Shown: one piece after another, positions 1-9,978 of the stretch
Position numbering within the stretch: position 1 is the first letter of the stretch
Layout: the number at the start of each line of letters is the position of its first letter
Assembly: GCF_027571385.1 (NCBI RefSeq)
Contig: NZ_CP085636.1
Location: 4,654,001 to 4,718,000 of the forward strand
Reading direction: 5' to 3'
DNA: 64,000 bases
DNA from: Shewanella sp. MTB7
Lineage (GTDB): Bacteria; Pseudomonadota; Gammaproteobacteria; Enterobacterales; Shewanellaceae
The notes under the pieces: generated by a model
The model's database searches: none
What the model was told of the DNA's origin: nothing
The model's input: the letters and a program-made list of their open reading frames with translations, nothing else
Position numbers and translations under genes: made by a program

Positions 1-436
1 ACCCTCCAAGAGCATGAGGATCACTTGCAGCAACCACTTTGCCTTTTAAGTCATACAAGGTGCGATAGTCACTATCAGCCCTAACGATGATTGCCGAGCC
101 TATGGCTGAGGTTGTGCCGTTATGACGCCTTGAACGCATTGTGGCGAGCCAAGACAAAGGATATTGGCTAGAAAGATAAAGGTATTGTCCAGGGTTGGTA
201 ATAATAAACTGGATTTGACCTAGCTCCATCGCTAGGTTTAATGCTTCAAAATCACCAGGATAAACATGAAACTGTGCCTCTGGCACACGCTCATTAAGGT
301 ACTCCATCATCGGAGTCCAGCGCTCAACAGCCTGTTGATGTCCCCAATTAGCCAGCACTCCCACATGAAATGGTTGCGAATTTGCCCAGATCGAAGATGA
401 GAAAAGCAACACAGAGATGCACAATAAGATCCGCAA
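1..436 (-). CDS. PhnD-like periplasmic sensor, N-terminal part (TtrS/ThsS-type kinase?)
   Basis: The gene runs off the left edge, so only about 145 residues are visible. They begin with a hydrophobic signal sequence (LRILLCISVLLFSSS) followed by HVGVLANWG, a PhnD-like periplasmic binding fold. No ATG is available: an in-frame TAG sits just upstream, and AGGAAG precedes two consecutive TTG codons at 439 and 436. The second has the better spacing and is used here. In the tetrathionate and thiosulfate two-component systems TtrSR/ThsSR the kinase carries such a sensor domain. The divergent FixJ-type regulator next door supports that reading, but a phosphonate-type ABC binding protein cannot be excluded because the kinase part lies outside the window. 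Confidence 0.72.
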   Translation of the reverse strand, partial: MRILLCISVLLFSSSIWANSQPFHVGVLANWGHQQAVERWTPMMEYLNERVPEAQFHVYPGDFEALNLAMELGQIQFIITNPGQYLYLSSQYPLSWLATMRSRRHNGTTSAIGSAIIVRADSDYRTLYDLKGKVVAASDPHALGG

Positions 437-671
437 CAAACTTACTTCCTAAAAATATGCTCCACTTGTTAATCAATACTGCCATCACACTGCTATTTGA
501 GAGTTTGAGGGTGAAAAGTGGAGTGTGGTTGATTAGCGATAGCTTACGCTAGGTGGCCGTTATCACAGCGTGATGCAATTCATGCTTTATAGAAAATAGT
601 TGGCTAAAAACAGTAAATTGAGATACTTATCATTTATTATTTATCTCCTACACCTATATAGAGAATACCCA

Positions 672-1283
672 GTGCAACTACACATCAACGGACCTGTCTA
701 TTTAGTCGATGACGACGACGCTATTATCGATTCAATCAGCTTTTTAATGGAGGGGTACGGCTACACGTTAATCAGCTTTACCAACGGCGATAGCTTTTTA
801 AGCAAAGTAGATTTAAACCAAGCGGGTTGCGTGATCTTAGATGCCAGAATGCCAGGGCTCACAGGTCCTCAAATTCAACTACTGCTCAGCGACGCTAAAA
901 GCCCACTGTCAGTCATATTTTTAACTGGCCACGGTGATGTTCCCATGGCGGTAGATGCATTTAAAAATGGGGCGTTCGATTTCTTTCAAAAACCGGTTCA
1001 AGGGAGCCTATTGTCACAAGCTATCGAAAAGGGATTAGTCCATAGCCAGAGCCAATTTCAACAACTCAGTAATCAAGTACTGATTAATAACTTATCGGAT
1101 CGTGAAACCCAGATATTCCAATTAATCATTGCCGGAAACACCAACAAACAGATGTCGAATCAATTGTGTGTAGCCATTAGAACCATTGAAGTACATCGAG
1201 CTAAACTCATGACGAAGTTAGGGGTGAGTAACTTAGCTGAGTTAGTGAAACTTGGTCCATCTCACCTATCAAATAACTCATGA
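672..1283 (+). CDS. FixJ/TtrR-type response regulator (receiver + LuxR HTH)
   Basis: This is a two-domain regulator of about 203 residues. The receiver has the acidic pocket VDDDDA, the phospho-acceptor Asp in VILDARMPG and the conserved Lys in FFQKPV. The C-terminal LuxR-type HTH starts at LSDRETQIFQLI and contains IRTIEVHRAKLMTKLGV. The frame is open back to a TTG at 600, but the receiver fold begins right after GTG 672, which follows AGAGA, so GTG is chosen. It lies divergent from the PhnD-like sensor and is likely its partner, by analogy to TtrR/ThsR. Targets are not visible in the window. Confidence 0.85.
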   Translation: MQLHINGPVYLVDDDDAIIDSISFLMEGYGYTLISFTNGDSFLSKVDLNQAGCVILDARMPGLTGPQIQLLLSDAKSPLSVIFLTGHGDVPMAVDAFKNGAFDFFQKPVQGSLLSQAIEKGLVHSQSQFQQLSNQVLINNLSDRETQIFQLIIAGNTNKQMSNQLCVAIRTIEVHRAKLMTKLGVSNLAELVKLGPSHLSNNS

Positions 1284-1308
1284 GCTAGAAAATAATACAG
1301 AGTCCAAG

Positions 1309-2373
1309 CTAAAGTGACATGTTAAAGTTAAGGTACCAGTCTCTCACCCGAGGGAAGTGGTCATCAACAGCATCTTTATGGATCAACATTTCAGCATGGC
1401 CATAGTCATGTTTGTTCCCCTCCGACTTTGATAATAAAGTGTATTCAACATTTGCTAAATTACACTCTTGAATCATGCGTTGCACATCGGCAGGGTTACC
1501 TAATACGTCGTCCCCAAGACCCGCTATAAACCAAGAGCTCGGCCACTTATCACGACTCGCAACACTTTGTGCCGCCTTGGCATAATCGAAGCCATCGTCA
1601 TGATCTATCCAATCACCTCTTACCCAATCGATAGTTTGTGACAGTGAACGACGACTCTCATTGTCCATCCCCATTCCCCAACGGTCAGCAGCAAGGTAGC
1701 CATGTCCCCAAGCAATCATTTGCGCCATCTTGTTCCAACCAATATCGACCATCATATATTTCTTAAACGACTTAATCTTAATGGTGCGTTTGGTGCCGAA
1801 AGTAAGCAGAGAAGCCACACTCTCTTGAAAGAGAGGAAAACGAGAGATGGCACTGGCCATTAAGACACCGCCCCATGAGTGAGCACACCAATGAACCGTC
1901 GATACGTGAGGATGTAGGCCCATAATATAGTGTTGCACTAAGGGCAGTTGCTCGCGGATAACTTGTCCTTGACCGCCTTTAAAGCCCCTGTGAATTTTCG
2001 GCGTACTTAAGCCACGGCCTTGAGTGTCGAGCACATAGACAACAAAGCCTGATTTTGCCAGAAAACAAGCAAGACCTCGCCCGGTCTCACTGTAAAAAAC
2101 TTTGCCATTCGACATGGCGCCATGGAGCATTAAGATAGGCGGCTGTTGCATGTTGGCATGCTCTGCCTTTATCTGTCTCAGATGCAATTGACCTTCAAGG
2201 TAAGGGATAAAAATAGAGTGCTGTTCTATGTCCACATTAAATATTACTTTAGTTAAGTGAATGCAATAACTTACTAACTTAAAATGAAAAAACAAGAGTA
2301 AATACTCAATAAAAGATGATGTGAACCACCGAGCTAGGATAAGACGAGTGAGTTCATATTGATACGGACTCAT
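1309..2373 (-). CDS. alpha/beta hydrolase family protein
   Basis: The protein has 354 residues and an alpha/beta hydrolase fold. The oxyanion region is MLHGAMSNG, the nucleophile elbow is AHSWGG (Ala replaces the first Gly of GxSxG), the acid is probably in GLGDDVLG, and the catalytic His is in HDYGHAEML. The first 50 or so residues are hydrophobic (SFIEYLLLFFHF) and may be a membrane anchor or an over-long start. The substrate cannot be told. It is a single gene, tail to tail with the upstream response regulator. Confidence 0.8.
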   Translation of the reverse strand: MSPYQYELTRLILARWFTSSFIEYLLLFFHFKLVSYCIHLTKVIFNVDIEQHSIFIPYLEGQLHLRQIKAEHANMQQPPILMLHGAMSNGKVFYSETGRGLACFLAKSGFVVYVLDTQGRGLSTPKIHRGFKGGQGQVIREQLPLVQHYIMGLHPHVSTVHWCAHSWGGVLMASAISRFPLFQESVASLLTFGTKRTIKIKSFKKYMMVDIGWNKMAQMIAWGHGYLAADRWGMGMDNESRRSLSQTIDWVRGDWIDHDDGFDYAKAAQSVASRDKWPSSWFIAGLGDDVLGNPADVQRMIQECNLANVEYTLLSKSEGNKHDYGHAEMLIHKDAVDDHFPRVRDWYLNFNMSL

Positions 2374-2433
2374 TTAAAACATAAATATATTTTAGCTTTT
2401 AGGTTTAAAGAAAAGATTTTCGAGGATTAAAGG

Positions 2434-2460
2434 AAAAGGAAAGCGAAATACTTTCCTTTT
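2434..2460 (-). terminator. Rho-independent terminator after serB
   Basis: Perfect 10-bp inverted repeat AAAAGGAAAG / CTTTCCTTTT with a 7-nt loop, 14 bases past the serB stop, followed on the minus strand by a pyrimidine-rich tract. Confidence 0.75.
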
Positions 2461-2474
2461 CACTCTACTGTGTG

Positions 2475-3461
2475 TTAAACCAATTGCAGTAGATAAGGCA
2501 GTACTTTCAAATCCAGCTTTTTAATTGCCACATCTGCCGCCGCTTCAAGTTTAGGTTTTGCATGGTAAGCGATACCAAAGTCAGCAATTTCAATCATAGG
2601 AATATCGTTAGCACCATCACCGATAGCCAATTTCTGACCTGGCGCTATGTTCCAGATCTCAGCACAGCGTTCAACCGTGTCGGCTTTAAACTGGGCATCG
2701 ACAACTTGACCGGTAACTTGACCGGTAAGCTGACCATTTTCAATGACAAGCTCATTGGCATAAGCGGCATCAAACTCTAAAAGTTGTTTAAGATGACCCA
2801 CAAAAGGGGTAAAACCACCCGATGCGACCACGAGTCGCCAACCATATGATTGCAACTCCTTGACCATCTCAGTTAAGCCGGGCATTAGCGGCAGTTTGTC
2901 ACACAAGGTCTGAATAATCGCCTCATCGGCCCCTGTTAATTGAGCGACTCTCGCTCTTAGGCTTTCCTCAAAATCTAACTCACCCTGCATGGCGCGCTCG
3001 GTGACCTCAGCAACGGCTTCACCGACACCCGCCATAGTGGCCAGCTCATCGATACACTCAATCTCAATTGCGGTTGAATCCATGTCCATCACTAATAAGC
3101 CTGGACGATTAAGCACTGCTTGAGTCTCGCTGATAGCAAATACCTCAAGCGATTCAATAGCGGAAAGCAGTGTGAGTTGAGTGATATCGAGCGGGGTATT
3201 CAAACAAAACTCAACACAATGTAATCCATTTTGTCTAACGATATGAGCCAAACTCACAGGTTGAGCAAATGCTTGAATAAACGAGGCTAATTCAGTTTCA
3301 GCCGCCGTATTAACATAAACACATCTGTACTTAACCATACCTTTAGGTGCATCTGACTCAAGGTGTCGAGATATAGCCAGCGTTTGGGGATGTAAACGAG
3401 CGGTTTTATCCTCTTTCAACCATGAAAAAAGTGGAACTTGGTTAAGACTTTCCATTTGCAA
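2475..3461 (-). CDS. serB: phosphoserine phosphatase SerB
   Basis: Last step of serine synthesis: dephosphorylates O-phosphoserine in the cytoplasm. HAD motif I DMDSTAIEIECIDE lies near residue 125 after an ACT-like N-terminal half, motif II is VVASGGF and the C-terminal motif is GDGANDIPMI. The length (328 aa) fits the enterobacterial form. GGAG lies 5 nt before a TTG at 3461 and 11 nt before an ATG at 3455, so the start is one of these. The divergent neighbour is ytjB, as in E. coli. A 12-bp tandem duplication gives a GQLTGQVTGQV stutter in the HAD domain. Confidence 0.95.
   Translation of the reverse strand: MQMESLNQVPLFSWLKEDKTARLHPQTLAISRHLESDAPKGMVKYRCVYVNTAAETELASFIQAFAQPVSLAHIVRQNGLHCVEFCLNTPLDITQLTLLSAIESLEVFAISETQAVLNRPGLLVMDMDSTAIEIECIDELATMAGVGEAVAEVTERAMQGELDFEESLRARVAQLTGADEAIIQTLCDKLPLMPGLTEMVKELQSYGWRLVVASGGFTPFVGHLKQLLEFDAAYANELVIENGQLTGQVTGQVVDAQFKADTVERCAEIWNIAPGQKLAIGDGANDIPMIEIADFGIAYHAKPKLEAAADVAIKKLDLKVLPYLLQLV
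2704..2735. repeat. 12-bp tandem repeat inside serB
   Basis: The unit acttgaccggta occurs twice in perfect tandem (2704-2715, 2716-2727), followed by a partial third copy (agctgacc). It adds whole codons, so the frame is kept. Confidence 0.85.
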
Positions 3462-3533
3462 TACTTCTCCAACTATCAGGCGCGGGCATAATCAATTATC
3501 ATAGGGTAAACCCATATCAAATTCAGGTACAAA

Positions 3534-4199
3534 GTGTTTTTTCTTAAAGGACTGAAAAAGAGACAGAGAGTGAGCAGATTTCTGCAAATCGTAATTGCAC
3601 TGGCATTGGCAGTGGGTCTCTTTCAGCTATGGGAAACTAGCCTACTACAAGGACAGCAGCTTCTAAAGTCCCAAACTGAAAAGATGGCCAGATTGTTAGT
3701 TCAACAAACCGCTTATGGCGCTGCGCCGGCTTTACTGCTGCAAAATGACGAACAGCTACAGTGGTTAGCCACAGCCTTAGTATTAGATCCCAAAGTCATG
3801 TCAGCCAACATTTTTAGCGAAGATGGCCAGCGACTCTCTTTTGCTCAAAGTGTCACCGACGAGGAGTTAGAGCCGGAGTCCAAGGAACTAGATGCCCTAC
3901 TAGCCCCCTATCCTCCCTATGTTGAAGCAGTATCTCAAGATGGCAACAATCTAGGTTTTATCGAAGTCAGGTTAGAACCTCGCCTGTTTTTTAATGAGAT
4001 AAAAGAGGCTCACCAAATAAACATGCAGCAACAACAAGTGATGCTAATCATCGCTGGGTTAATCGGTATGTTGTTGTCGCGAGCACTGTCGTTTAAACGA
4101 GCCGACTTCGACCGCAGAAAGACGCGGTTTAAACTGAGGAAAAAACCGCTAAAGCTTAAGAAAGAGGCGTTGCCGGAAGAGATAACGAGTAGCGAGTAG
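3534..4199 (+). CDS. ytjB: YtjB/AhpA (SMP) family membrane protein
   Basis: 221 residues with an N-terminal membrane segment (FLQIVIALALAVGLFQLW), a periplasmic region and a second membrane segment (VMLIIAGLIGMLL), ending in a strongly basic cytoplasmic tail (KTRFKLRKKPLKLKKE). This is the layout of the YtjB/Smp family, encoded divergently from serB in E. coli. The cellular role is poorly known. The start is GTG; there is no earlier ATG after the serB promoter region. Confidence 0.82.
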   Translation: MFFLKGLKKRQRVSRFLQIVIALALAVGLFQLWETSLLQGQQLLKSQTEKMARLLVQQTAYGAAPALLLQNDEQLQWLATALVLDPKVMSANIFSEDGQRLSFAQSVTDEELEPESKELDALLAPYPPYVEAVSQDGNNLGFIEVRLEPRLFFNEIKEAHQINMQQQQVMLIIAGLIGMLLSRALSFKRADFDRRKTRFKLRKKPLKLKKEALPEEITSSE

Positions 4200-4241
4200 C
4201 AAAAGAATAAAGAGAAGAGAAAACAAAAAAGTAGATATAAA

Positions 4242-4271
4242 AAAATGGGCCCATAAATATGGGCCCATTTT
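4242..4271. terminator. bidirectional terminator between ytjB and deoD
   Basis: 13-bp perfect stem AAAATGGGCCCAT / ATGGGCCCATTTT with loop AAAT. A and T runs on either side serve both convergent genes. Confidence 0.88.
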
Positions 4272-4314
4272 CGTGAAGCATCCCCGCTAAGGGAAACTCG
4301 CTTAATCAAATAGA

Positions 4315-5025
4315 TTAAAGCGTGATAGCCGCTTCTAGTGTCATCTCAATCATTTCGTTAAATGTAGTTTGACGCTCATCAGAAGAGGTCTTTTCACCAG
4401 TACGAATATGATCAGATACAGTACAAACACACAGCGCTTTAGCGCCAAACTCAGCAGCAACACCATAAAGGCCAGCAGCTTCCATCTCGACACCTAAGAT
4501 ATTCATCTTTTCCATTACGTCGAACATAGATGGATCTGGCGTGTAGAACAAGTCAGCTGAGAAAACATTACCAACGCGGAACTTAGTCCCTTTAGCTTCA
4601 GCCGCTTTTACAACAGCGCTAAGTAAGCCGTAATCAGCAATCGCGGCAAAGTCTTGGCCCTTGAAGCGTAAACGGTTAACTTGAGAGTCAGTACAAGCAC
4701 CCATTCCAATGATAACGTCACGTACTTTTACATCAGTGCTTACAGCACCACAAGTACCAACACGGATAAGGTTCTTCACGCCGTAGTCTTTAATCAACTC
4801 AGTTGCATAGATCGAAGCTGAAGGTATGCCCATACCTGAACCCATAACAGAGATGCGAGTCCCTTTATAAGTACCAGTGTAACCAAACATGTTACGTACA
4901 TCAGTCACTTGCTCAACGTTCTCTAGGAAAGTTTCAGCAATGTACTTAGCACGTAGTGGATCGCCTGGGAAAAGTACTGTTTCAGCAAAAGCACCGTCTA
5001 CTGCATTAATATGTGGTGTAGCCAT
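4315..5025 (-). CDS. deoD: purine nucleoside phosphorylase DeoD
   Basis: 236 residues, the length of the hexameric PNP family. It splits purine (deoxy)nucleosides with phosphate to the base and (deoxy)ribose 1-phosphate. Visible motifs are [14 protein letters not shown] (phosphate site), [25 protein letters not shown] (ribose binding) and the catalytic Asp in VSDHI. It is the last gene of the minus-strand deo cluster, 120 bp downstream of deoB. No terminator is seen between them, so read-through is likely. Confidence 0.96.
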   Translation of the reverse strand: MATPHINAVDGAFAETVLFPGDPLRAKYIAETFLENVEQVTDVRNMFGYTGTYKGTRISVMGSGMGIPSASIYATELIKDYGVKNLIRVGTCGAVSTDVKVRDVIIGMGACTDSQVNRLRFKGQDFAAIADYGLLSAVVKAAEAKGTKFRVGNVFSADLFYTPDPSMFDVMEKMNILGVEMEAAGLYGVAAEFGAKALCVCTVSDHIRTGEKTSSDERQTTFNEMIEMTLEAAITL

Positions 5026-5145
5026 CTATATAACCCCTTATATATGTGTAACTTAAATTCGTTGACTTAAGTCTTGTAACTGGCGGCCATCGTCTAACCG
5101 CCAAATTTAAATTCTTAACGAATAACTCGTCGTTGTAGCTCAAAC

Positions 5146-6363
5146 TTACTTGATGAACGATTCACCGTATTCCATTGGCTCAAGCTCAAAATAGCTTGCA
5201 ATGGATTGACCAATATCGGCAAAACTATTACGGCGGCCAAGAGAGCCTGCTGCCAATCCTGCACCGTACGCTAATACAGGCACCCGCTCACGGGTATGAT
5301 CACTGCCTTTCCAACTTGGGTCACAACCATGATCCGCTGTTAGTATTAATAGATCGTCTTCACTCAACAACTCAAAAATCTCAGGTAAACGAGAATCAAA
5401 GTACTCAAGCGCTTTCGCATAACCAGGAATATCACGGCGATGACCGTAATGGGAGTCGAAGTCGACAAAGTTAGTGAAGATAATCGTCTTATCTCCCGCC
5501 AACTTAACCTGCTCAAGCGTCGCATCAAATAGCGCCTTCAAACCGGTTGCTTTCACTTTTTTAGTAATACCACAATGGGCATAAATATCGGAAATTTTAC
5601 CCACGCTGACCACTTCACCACCGGCCTCTTTCATCTTATCGAGTACGGTTTTTGCTGGTGGTTCAACCGCATAATCACGACGATTACCAGTACGAGCAAA
5701 ATCACTGGGATCAGTACCGACAAAAGCACGTGCTATTACGCGACCTATATTATAAGGCTCTAGCTCTTCACGGGCGATGATACATAAGTTGTAAAGGTTC
5801 TCTAAGCCAAAACTCTCTTCATGACACGCAATCTGGAAAACGGAGTCCGCAGAAGTATAGAAAATCGGTTGCCCCGTGCGCATATGCTCTTCGCCTAGCT
5901 CTTCCAGAATTGCCGTTCCAGATGCATGACAGTTACCTAAATAACCATCAAGACCGGCTCTAGCTAGAATCTTATCCGTTAACTCTTTAGGAAAAGAGTT
6001 AGTTAAGTCACTGAAGTAGCCCCATTCATAAAGCACTGGCACACCTGCCATCTCCCAGTGACCACTTGGCGTATCTTTACCTGTGCTGAGCTCGTCTGCA
6101 TGACCATAAGCGCCAATCACTTCAACATCGTCACTAAAGCCTTCAGCAAAGGCTCCTGTACTCTCTTTCGCAGCTAGGGCTAAACCTAATTTGGCTAGAT
6201 TGGGTAGTTTAAGTGGGCCCTCACGGCCGACATCAGCTCTTCCCTCTGCGCAAGCCTTAGCTATGCTACCGAAAGTGTCAGAACCAACATCGCCGAAAGA
6301 TTCAGCGTCTGTCGCTGCTCCTACGCCAAATGAGTCCAACATCATTATGATTGTTCTTTTCAT
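5146..6363 (-). CDS. deoB: phosphopentomutase DeoB
   Basis: 405 residues, alkaline-phosphatase superfamily. It interconverts (deoxy)ribose 1- and 5-phosphate, feeding DeoC. N-terminal metal-binding LDSFGVG with the GDVGSDT loop; C-terminal [19 protein letters not shown] carries the metal-binding Asp and His residues. The frame is open 27 codons further upstream into deoA, but [15 protein letters not shown] at 6363 is the family start. That leaves a 16-nt gap to deoA, so the two are almost certainly co-transcribed. Confidence 0.96.
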   Translation of the reverse strand: MKRTIIMMLDSFGVGAATDAESFGDVGSDTFGSIAKACAEGRADVGREGPLKLPNLAKLGLALAAKESTGAFAEGFSDDVEVIGAYGHADELSTGKDTPSGHWEMAGVPVLYEWGYFSDLTNSFPKELTDKILARAGLDGYLGNCHASGTAILEELGEEHMRTGQPIFYTSADSVFQIACHEESFGLENLYNLCIIAREELEPYNIGRVIARAFVGTDPSDFARTGNRRDYAVEPPAKTVLDKMKEAGGEVVSVGKISDIYAHCGITKKVKATGLKALFDATLEQVKLAGDKTIIFTNFVDFDSHYGHRRDIPGYAKALEYFDSRLPEIFELLSEDDLLILTADHGCDPSWKGSDHTRERVPVLAYGAGLAAGSLGRRNSFADIGQSIASYFELEPMEYGESFIK

Positions 6364-6379
6364 ATTTACCTCTACTTCT

Positions 6380-7711
6380 TTACAGATCTTCGCTGCGAAT
6401 ATAACGATAAATCTCAGGTGTTTTCTCTGGACGAGTATCACCAATATGAATCGCTTTTCTCACCGCACTTTCGGCTTCTGCGAACGCTGTTTCTGTCTGA
6501 GCATGTATCATGGCAATGGGTTTATCTTGTGATATTTCATCACCTAGCGCACAAACTTGAGTCAGACCAACACTATAATCAAGAGCATCACCTGGTTTGC
6601 GGCGTCCACCACCTAAGGTCACGACAGCAAGACCAAGTTCACGGGTGTCCATCGACGTTGCAAAACCTGTTTGCTCCGCGTATACCGGACGAATAATTTT
6701 TGATTCAGGTAGATATAAGCCTGGGTTTTCAACAAAATCAGCTGGTCCACCAAGACCTGAGATCATGCGACCAAAAATTTCAGCAGCTTTACCATTATCC
6801 AATACTCTGTTTAACTTCTCACGCGCTTCAGTTTCGTTTGCGGCAAGGCCACCTAATAGCAACATTTCGGCGCAAAGACCCATAGTCACTTCATAAAGAC
6901 GTGGATTACGATATTTCCCCGTGAGGAAATCGATAGCCTCTTTCACTTCAACTGCGTTACCAGCACAAGATGCAAGCACTTGATTCATATCAGTAAGCAA
7001 TGCGGTGGTCTTAGTCCCTGCGCCATTCGCTACCGCAGTGATGCTGCGCGCTAACTCTTCAGATGCTGCGTAAGTGGGCATAAATGCGCCACTGCCCACT
7101 TTGACATCCATCGCTAATGCATCAAGACCTGCTGCAAGTTTTTTAGAAAGGATAGAAGCCGTAATAAGGGAGATTGACTCAACCGTCGCGGTATTATCAC
7201 GGATAGAGTAGAAACGCTTGTCGGCAGGAACAAGATCGCCTGTCTGACCAATAATGGCGACACCGACCTCTTTAACGACCTTTCTGAAAAGTGCGCTGTC
7301 AGGCTCGGTTTGATAACCAGGAATAGCATCAAATTTATCGAGTGTGCCACCAGTATGGCCCAGACCACGACCAGAGATCATAGGCACATAACCACCACAT
7401 GCGGCAGCCATAGGGCCAAGCATTAAGCTAATTACATCACCCACGCCGCCAGTGCTATGCTTGTCGATGATAGGACCGTTTAAACCCAGACTCTGCCAGT
7501 TAAGTACTGTGCCAGAGTCTCGCATGGATGTTGTCAACGCGATGCGCTCATCCATATTCATATCGTTGAAGTAAACCGCCATGCCGAACGCTGCAATTTG
7601 ACCTTCTGAAACGGTATTGTCAGTGATGCCTTTAACGAAGAACTGGATCTCCTGTTTCGATAAAGCTTCAGCATTGCGTTTTTTACGAATTATCTCTTGT
7701 GCTAGAAACAT
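6380..7711 (-). CDS. deoA: thymidine phosphorylase DeoA
   Basis: 443 residues. It phosphorolyses thymidine and deoxyuridine. The phosphate loop is [14 protein letters not shown] and the family signature is [20 protein letters not shown]. The start [15 protein letters not shown] at 7711 is preceded by GGAGG; an upstream in-frame ATG at 7744 lacks this. It is first in the deoA-deoB unit and is separated from deoC by a terminator, so it probably has its own promoter in the 200 bp upstream. Confidence 0.96.
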   Translation of the reverse strand: MFLAQEIIRKKRNAEALSKQEIQFFVKGITDNTVSEGQIAAFGMAVYFNDMNMDERIALTTSMRDSGTVLNWQSLGLNGPIIDKHSTGGVGDVISLMLGPMAAACGGYVPMISGRGLGHTGGTLDKFDAIPGYQTEPDSALFRKVVKEVGVAIIGQTGDLVPADKRFYSIRDNTATVESISLITASILSKKLAAGLDALAMDVKVGSGAFMPTYAASEELARSITAVANGAGTKTTALLTDMNQVLASCAGNAVEVKEAIDFLTGKYRNPRLYEVTMGLCAEMLLLGGLAANETEAREKLNRVLDNGKAAEIFGRMISGLGGPADFVENPGLYLPESKIIRPVYAEQTGFATSMDTRELGLAVVTLGGGRRKPGDALDYSVGLTQVCALGDEISQDKPIAMIHAQTETAFAEAESAVRKAIHIGDTRPEKTPEIYRYIRSEDL

Positions 7712-7877
7712 GGTACTGCCTCCAAGTTTGTAACTGAAATTCAAGCTTTAGTAACAAACCTTAGTTTGAAACACCGATATCAAGTATAAAATACTAAATA
7801 TAGTAACTTTACTACACCTGATAGTAACTAAATTTCGATATAACCAACTAGATTTAGATCACACTTAACTAAAAAAA

Positions 7878-7904
7878 AGCCCTGTTTTCAAATGAAAAAG
7901 GGCT
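7878..7904 (-). terminator. Rho-independent terminator after deoC
   Basis: Stem AGCCCT-g-TTTTCA / TGAAAA-AGGGCT with an AA loop and a single bulged G, followed on the minus strand by eight T residues. It lies between deoC and deoA, so full-length deoCAB transcription would need read-through. Confidence 0.88.
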
Positions 7905-7917
7905 AATCATAACGTGT

Positions 7918-8691
7918 CTAGTATCCCTGCTGACCTTTAACTTCTTCACCTAACTCTAAGGTGTGCAGCAAATTAACCAGTAAACTTGAAGCACCAAAAC
8001 GGAAGGTCGCAGGCGTCGCCCAATCATCACCTAATAGGCGACTAGCAACACCTAAAAACTCAGCCGCTGCAGCAGCGTCTTTTACGCCGCCAGCAGGCTT
8101 AAAGCCCACTTTAGGATTCTTTTCACTGATCACTGTCATCATGATTTCAGCCGCTTCAAGTGTCGCATTGACTGGCACTTTACCCGTTGATGTTTTGATG
8201 AAATCAGCACCCGCATCGATAGACAACTCAGAGGCCTTACGAATAAGCGCTGGGTCTTGCAATACACCAGACTCAATGATCACCTTCAGGATCGCATCTT
8301 CACCACAGGCTTCTTTACACGCCTTAACGAGTTCAAAACCTAGCGTTTCATTGCCTTCCATCAATGAGCGGTATGGGAAAACGACGTCAACTTCATCAGC
8401 GCCATAAGCAACTGCAGCACGGGTCTCTAATACTGCGATCGCAATATCATCATTCCCATGGGGGAAGTTGGTTACTGTGGCGATTTTGACATCTTCACAA
8501 CCCATATCATTTAGGGTTTTACGCGCTATTGGGATAAATCTTGGATAGATACAGATAGCGGCAGTGTTACCCGCTGGGGTCTTAGCTTTATGACAAAGTT
8601 CGATCACTTTTTGATCTGTATCGTCATCATTTAACGTCGTAAGATCCATCAGTTCAATGGCTTTTTGTGCTGCTTTTTTTAAATCGCTCAT
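7918..8691 (-). CDS. deoC: deoxyribose-phosphate aldolase DeoC
   Basis: 257 residues, class I aldolase. It cleaves 2-deoxyribose 5-phosphate to acetaldehyde and glyceraldehyde 3-phosphate. The Schiff-base Lys is in DFIKTSTGK and the second active-site Lys in [19 protein letters not shown] is also conserved. The start [20 protein letters not shown] at 8691 matches the family; the frame extends 13 codons upstream without support. Confidence 0.96.
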   Translation of the reverse strand: MSDLKKAAQKAIELMDLTTLNDDDTDQKVIELCHKAKTPAGNTAAICIYPRFIPIARKTLNDMGCEDVKIATVTNFPHGNDDIAIAVLETRAAVAYGADEVDVVFPYRSLMEGNETLGFELVKACKEACGEDAILKVIIESGVLQDPALIRKASELSIDAGADFIKTSTGKVPVNATLEAAEIMMTVISEKNPKVGFKPAGGVKDAAAAAEFLGVASRLLGDDWATPATFRFGASSLLVNLLHTLELGEEVKGQQGY

Positions 8692-9103
8692 AATATGTCT
8701 CCAAAACAAATTCAAATGTGTAAAAATCAAAGTGAAATATAAATAGAAATTGTAATCTAAGTGAGACAGCGTTTCGGCTGGGCATTATTATGATTTTTTG
8801 GCCGGGCCTTCGGGCATCGTCACAGAGTTCACTCAGAGTGAACGCTAATAATTCAGGTATTCAATGCTATTACCAAAACGGTATTAGCTATCTGACACTA
8901 AGGTCACGACTTGAATCCTTGAAGACCGGGAAGGTGAACGCAAAATATGGGCTTCAACCTTTCCGCGAAAATTCCATTTTAGCGCGTGTATTTTATGCTT
9001 TCGGTATTGCTATAGAGTTAGTTAAACCTTTACATAAATAGACTCAGTAAAGAACATATTTATGTAAAAGTTAAGCTGTTTAAAATGTCATTAATAAAAA
9101 AGT
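8692..9103. other. deoC-tsx intergenic region
   Basis: About 410 bp without a convincing gene. A plus-strand ORF of 83 codons (8790-9041) has no recognisable domain and no good ribosome site. The stretch contains a 17-bp perfect palindrome (8827-8843) and otherwise presumably the deoC promoter. I see no repeat copies of the families found elsewhere. Confidence 0.5.
8827..8843. promoter_or_regulatory. perfect palindrome, candidate operator upstream of deoC
   Basis: GTTCACTC-A-GAGTGAAC is an 8+1+8 perfect inverted repeat about 135 bp upstream of the deoC start. It could be a regulator site or a small hairpin; the binding protein is unknown. Confidence 0.4.
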
Positions 9104-9126
9104 AGAGCCACGCTAGGCGTGGCTCT
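9104..9126 (-). terminator. terminator after the Tsx-like porin gene
   Basis: 10-bp perfect stem AGAGCCACGC / GCGTGGCTCT with a TAG loop, followed on the minus strand by a short gap and T6. Confidence 0.88.
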
Positions 9127-9144
9127 AACAGCGATTACAAAGTC

Positions 9145-9978
9145 TTAGAACTTGTAAGTTGCTGTGAAGTAATGTGCGAAACCAGTTGATTCTAGACCAA
9201 CACTACCGCCATCATCTTTAACTAGATACACATCTTGGTATGCTTTTAGACCATAACCAAGCGCATAGTTATCTGTATGCCAATGTAGACCGAAGTAAGC
9301 CGCACCGCCGCTAGATGTTTTAGGAACAAACGCATCATCAACTGCATCAGCACCAAACTGGTAATCTACATAGCCTTGGAAAGAAACAAAGGTACCGTTG
9401 TCGAAATTAATCACTGGCTTGAACCAGTTCATAGAGAACTGGTAACCGTTCCACTCTTTCTCGTTCAGGTCATAGTAACCGTACAGGTTCATACCTGTCT
9501 TACCCAACCATGGCACCATTACATCGGCACCTACACCCCAGAATGTAGAGTTAACACCTTCGCCAACACTTCCATCCCAGTTGAATAAAGTCGAGAAGAA
9601 AACTTCTTGGATAGGACCAACAGAAAGATCCATACCGGTCATTGCATCGATAGAGAAGCGTGGCGCAAACTTCATGAATATCTTGCTTGCGCCTTTACCT
9701 GCGCCTTTGTCACCGTAGTCACGGTTAGTCACGTTGAACACATCAACATAACCATAAAGATCAACGATGCCAGCGCGACCGCCAAATTCCATTTCCATGT
9801 AATCATGGCCGCCGTCAGTCGAACCATCACGTGGAAGTTCGTTTACAGCGTACATTGCGTTGAACTGCATCCAGCTGTAATCGCCAGAACGTAGGTCTGT
9901 ACGATCTGCAGCAAAAGTAGGTGCAGACATAGCTGCTACAGCAGTTGCTGCTAGTGCTAAAGTTTTAACGTTTTTCAT
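9145..9978 (-). CDS. tsx: nucleoside-specific channel-forming outer membrane protein (Tsx family)
   Basis: About 277 residues with a clear signal peptide (MKNVKTLALAATAVAAMSAPTFA, cut after AFA-type site before ADRTD). The mature chain alternates polar and aromatic residues and ends in TYKF, the terminal Phe typical of outer membrane beta-barrels. Tsx-type channels admit nucleosides, which fits its place between deoC and nupC. GGGG lies 6 nt before ATG 9978, with an adjacent ATG at 9981. It has its own terminator and a long upstream region, so it is a single transcription unit. Confidence 0.88.
   Translation of the reverse strand: MKNVKTLALAATAVAAMSAPTFAADRTDLRSGDYSWMQFNAMYAVNELPRDGSTDGGHDYMEMEFGGRAGIVDLYGYVDVFNVTNRDYGDKGAGKGASKIFMKFAPRFSIDAMTGMDLSVGPIQEVFFSTLFNWDGSVGEGVNSTFWGVGADVMVPWLGKTGMNLYGYYDLNEKEWNGYQFSMNWFKPVINFDNGTFVSFQGYVDYQFGADAVDDAFVPKTSSGGAAYFGLHWHTDNYALGYGLKAYQDVYLVKDDGGSVGLESTGFAHYFTATYKF

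Noticed and set aside
7840..7870. Possible CRP site (TAGATCACA) upstream of deoA
   Set aside because: Only the right half matches; the left half of TGTGA-N6-TCACA is missing.
8790..9041. 83-codon plus-strand ORF between deoC and tsx
   Set aside because: No recognisable domain, no good ribosome site, and it crosses a palindrome in what should be promoter DNA. It remains possible but is not supported.
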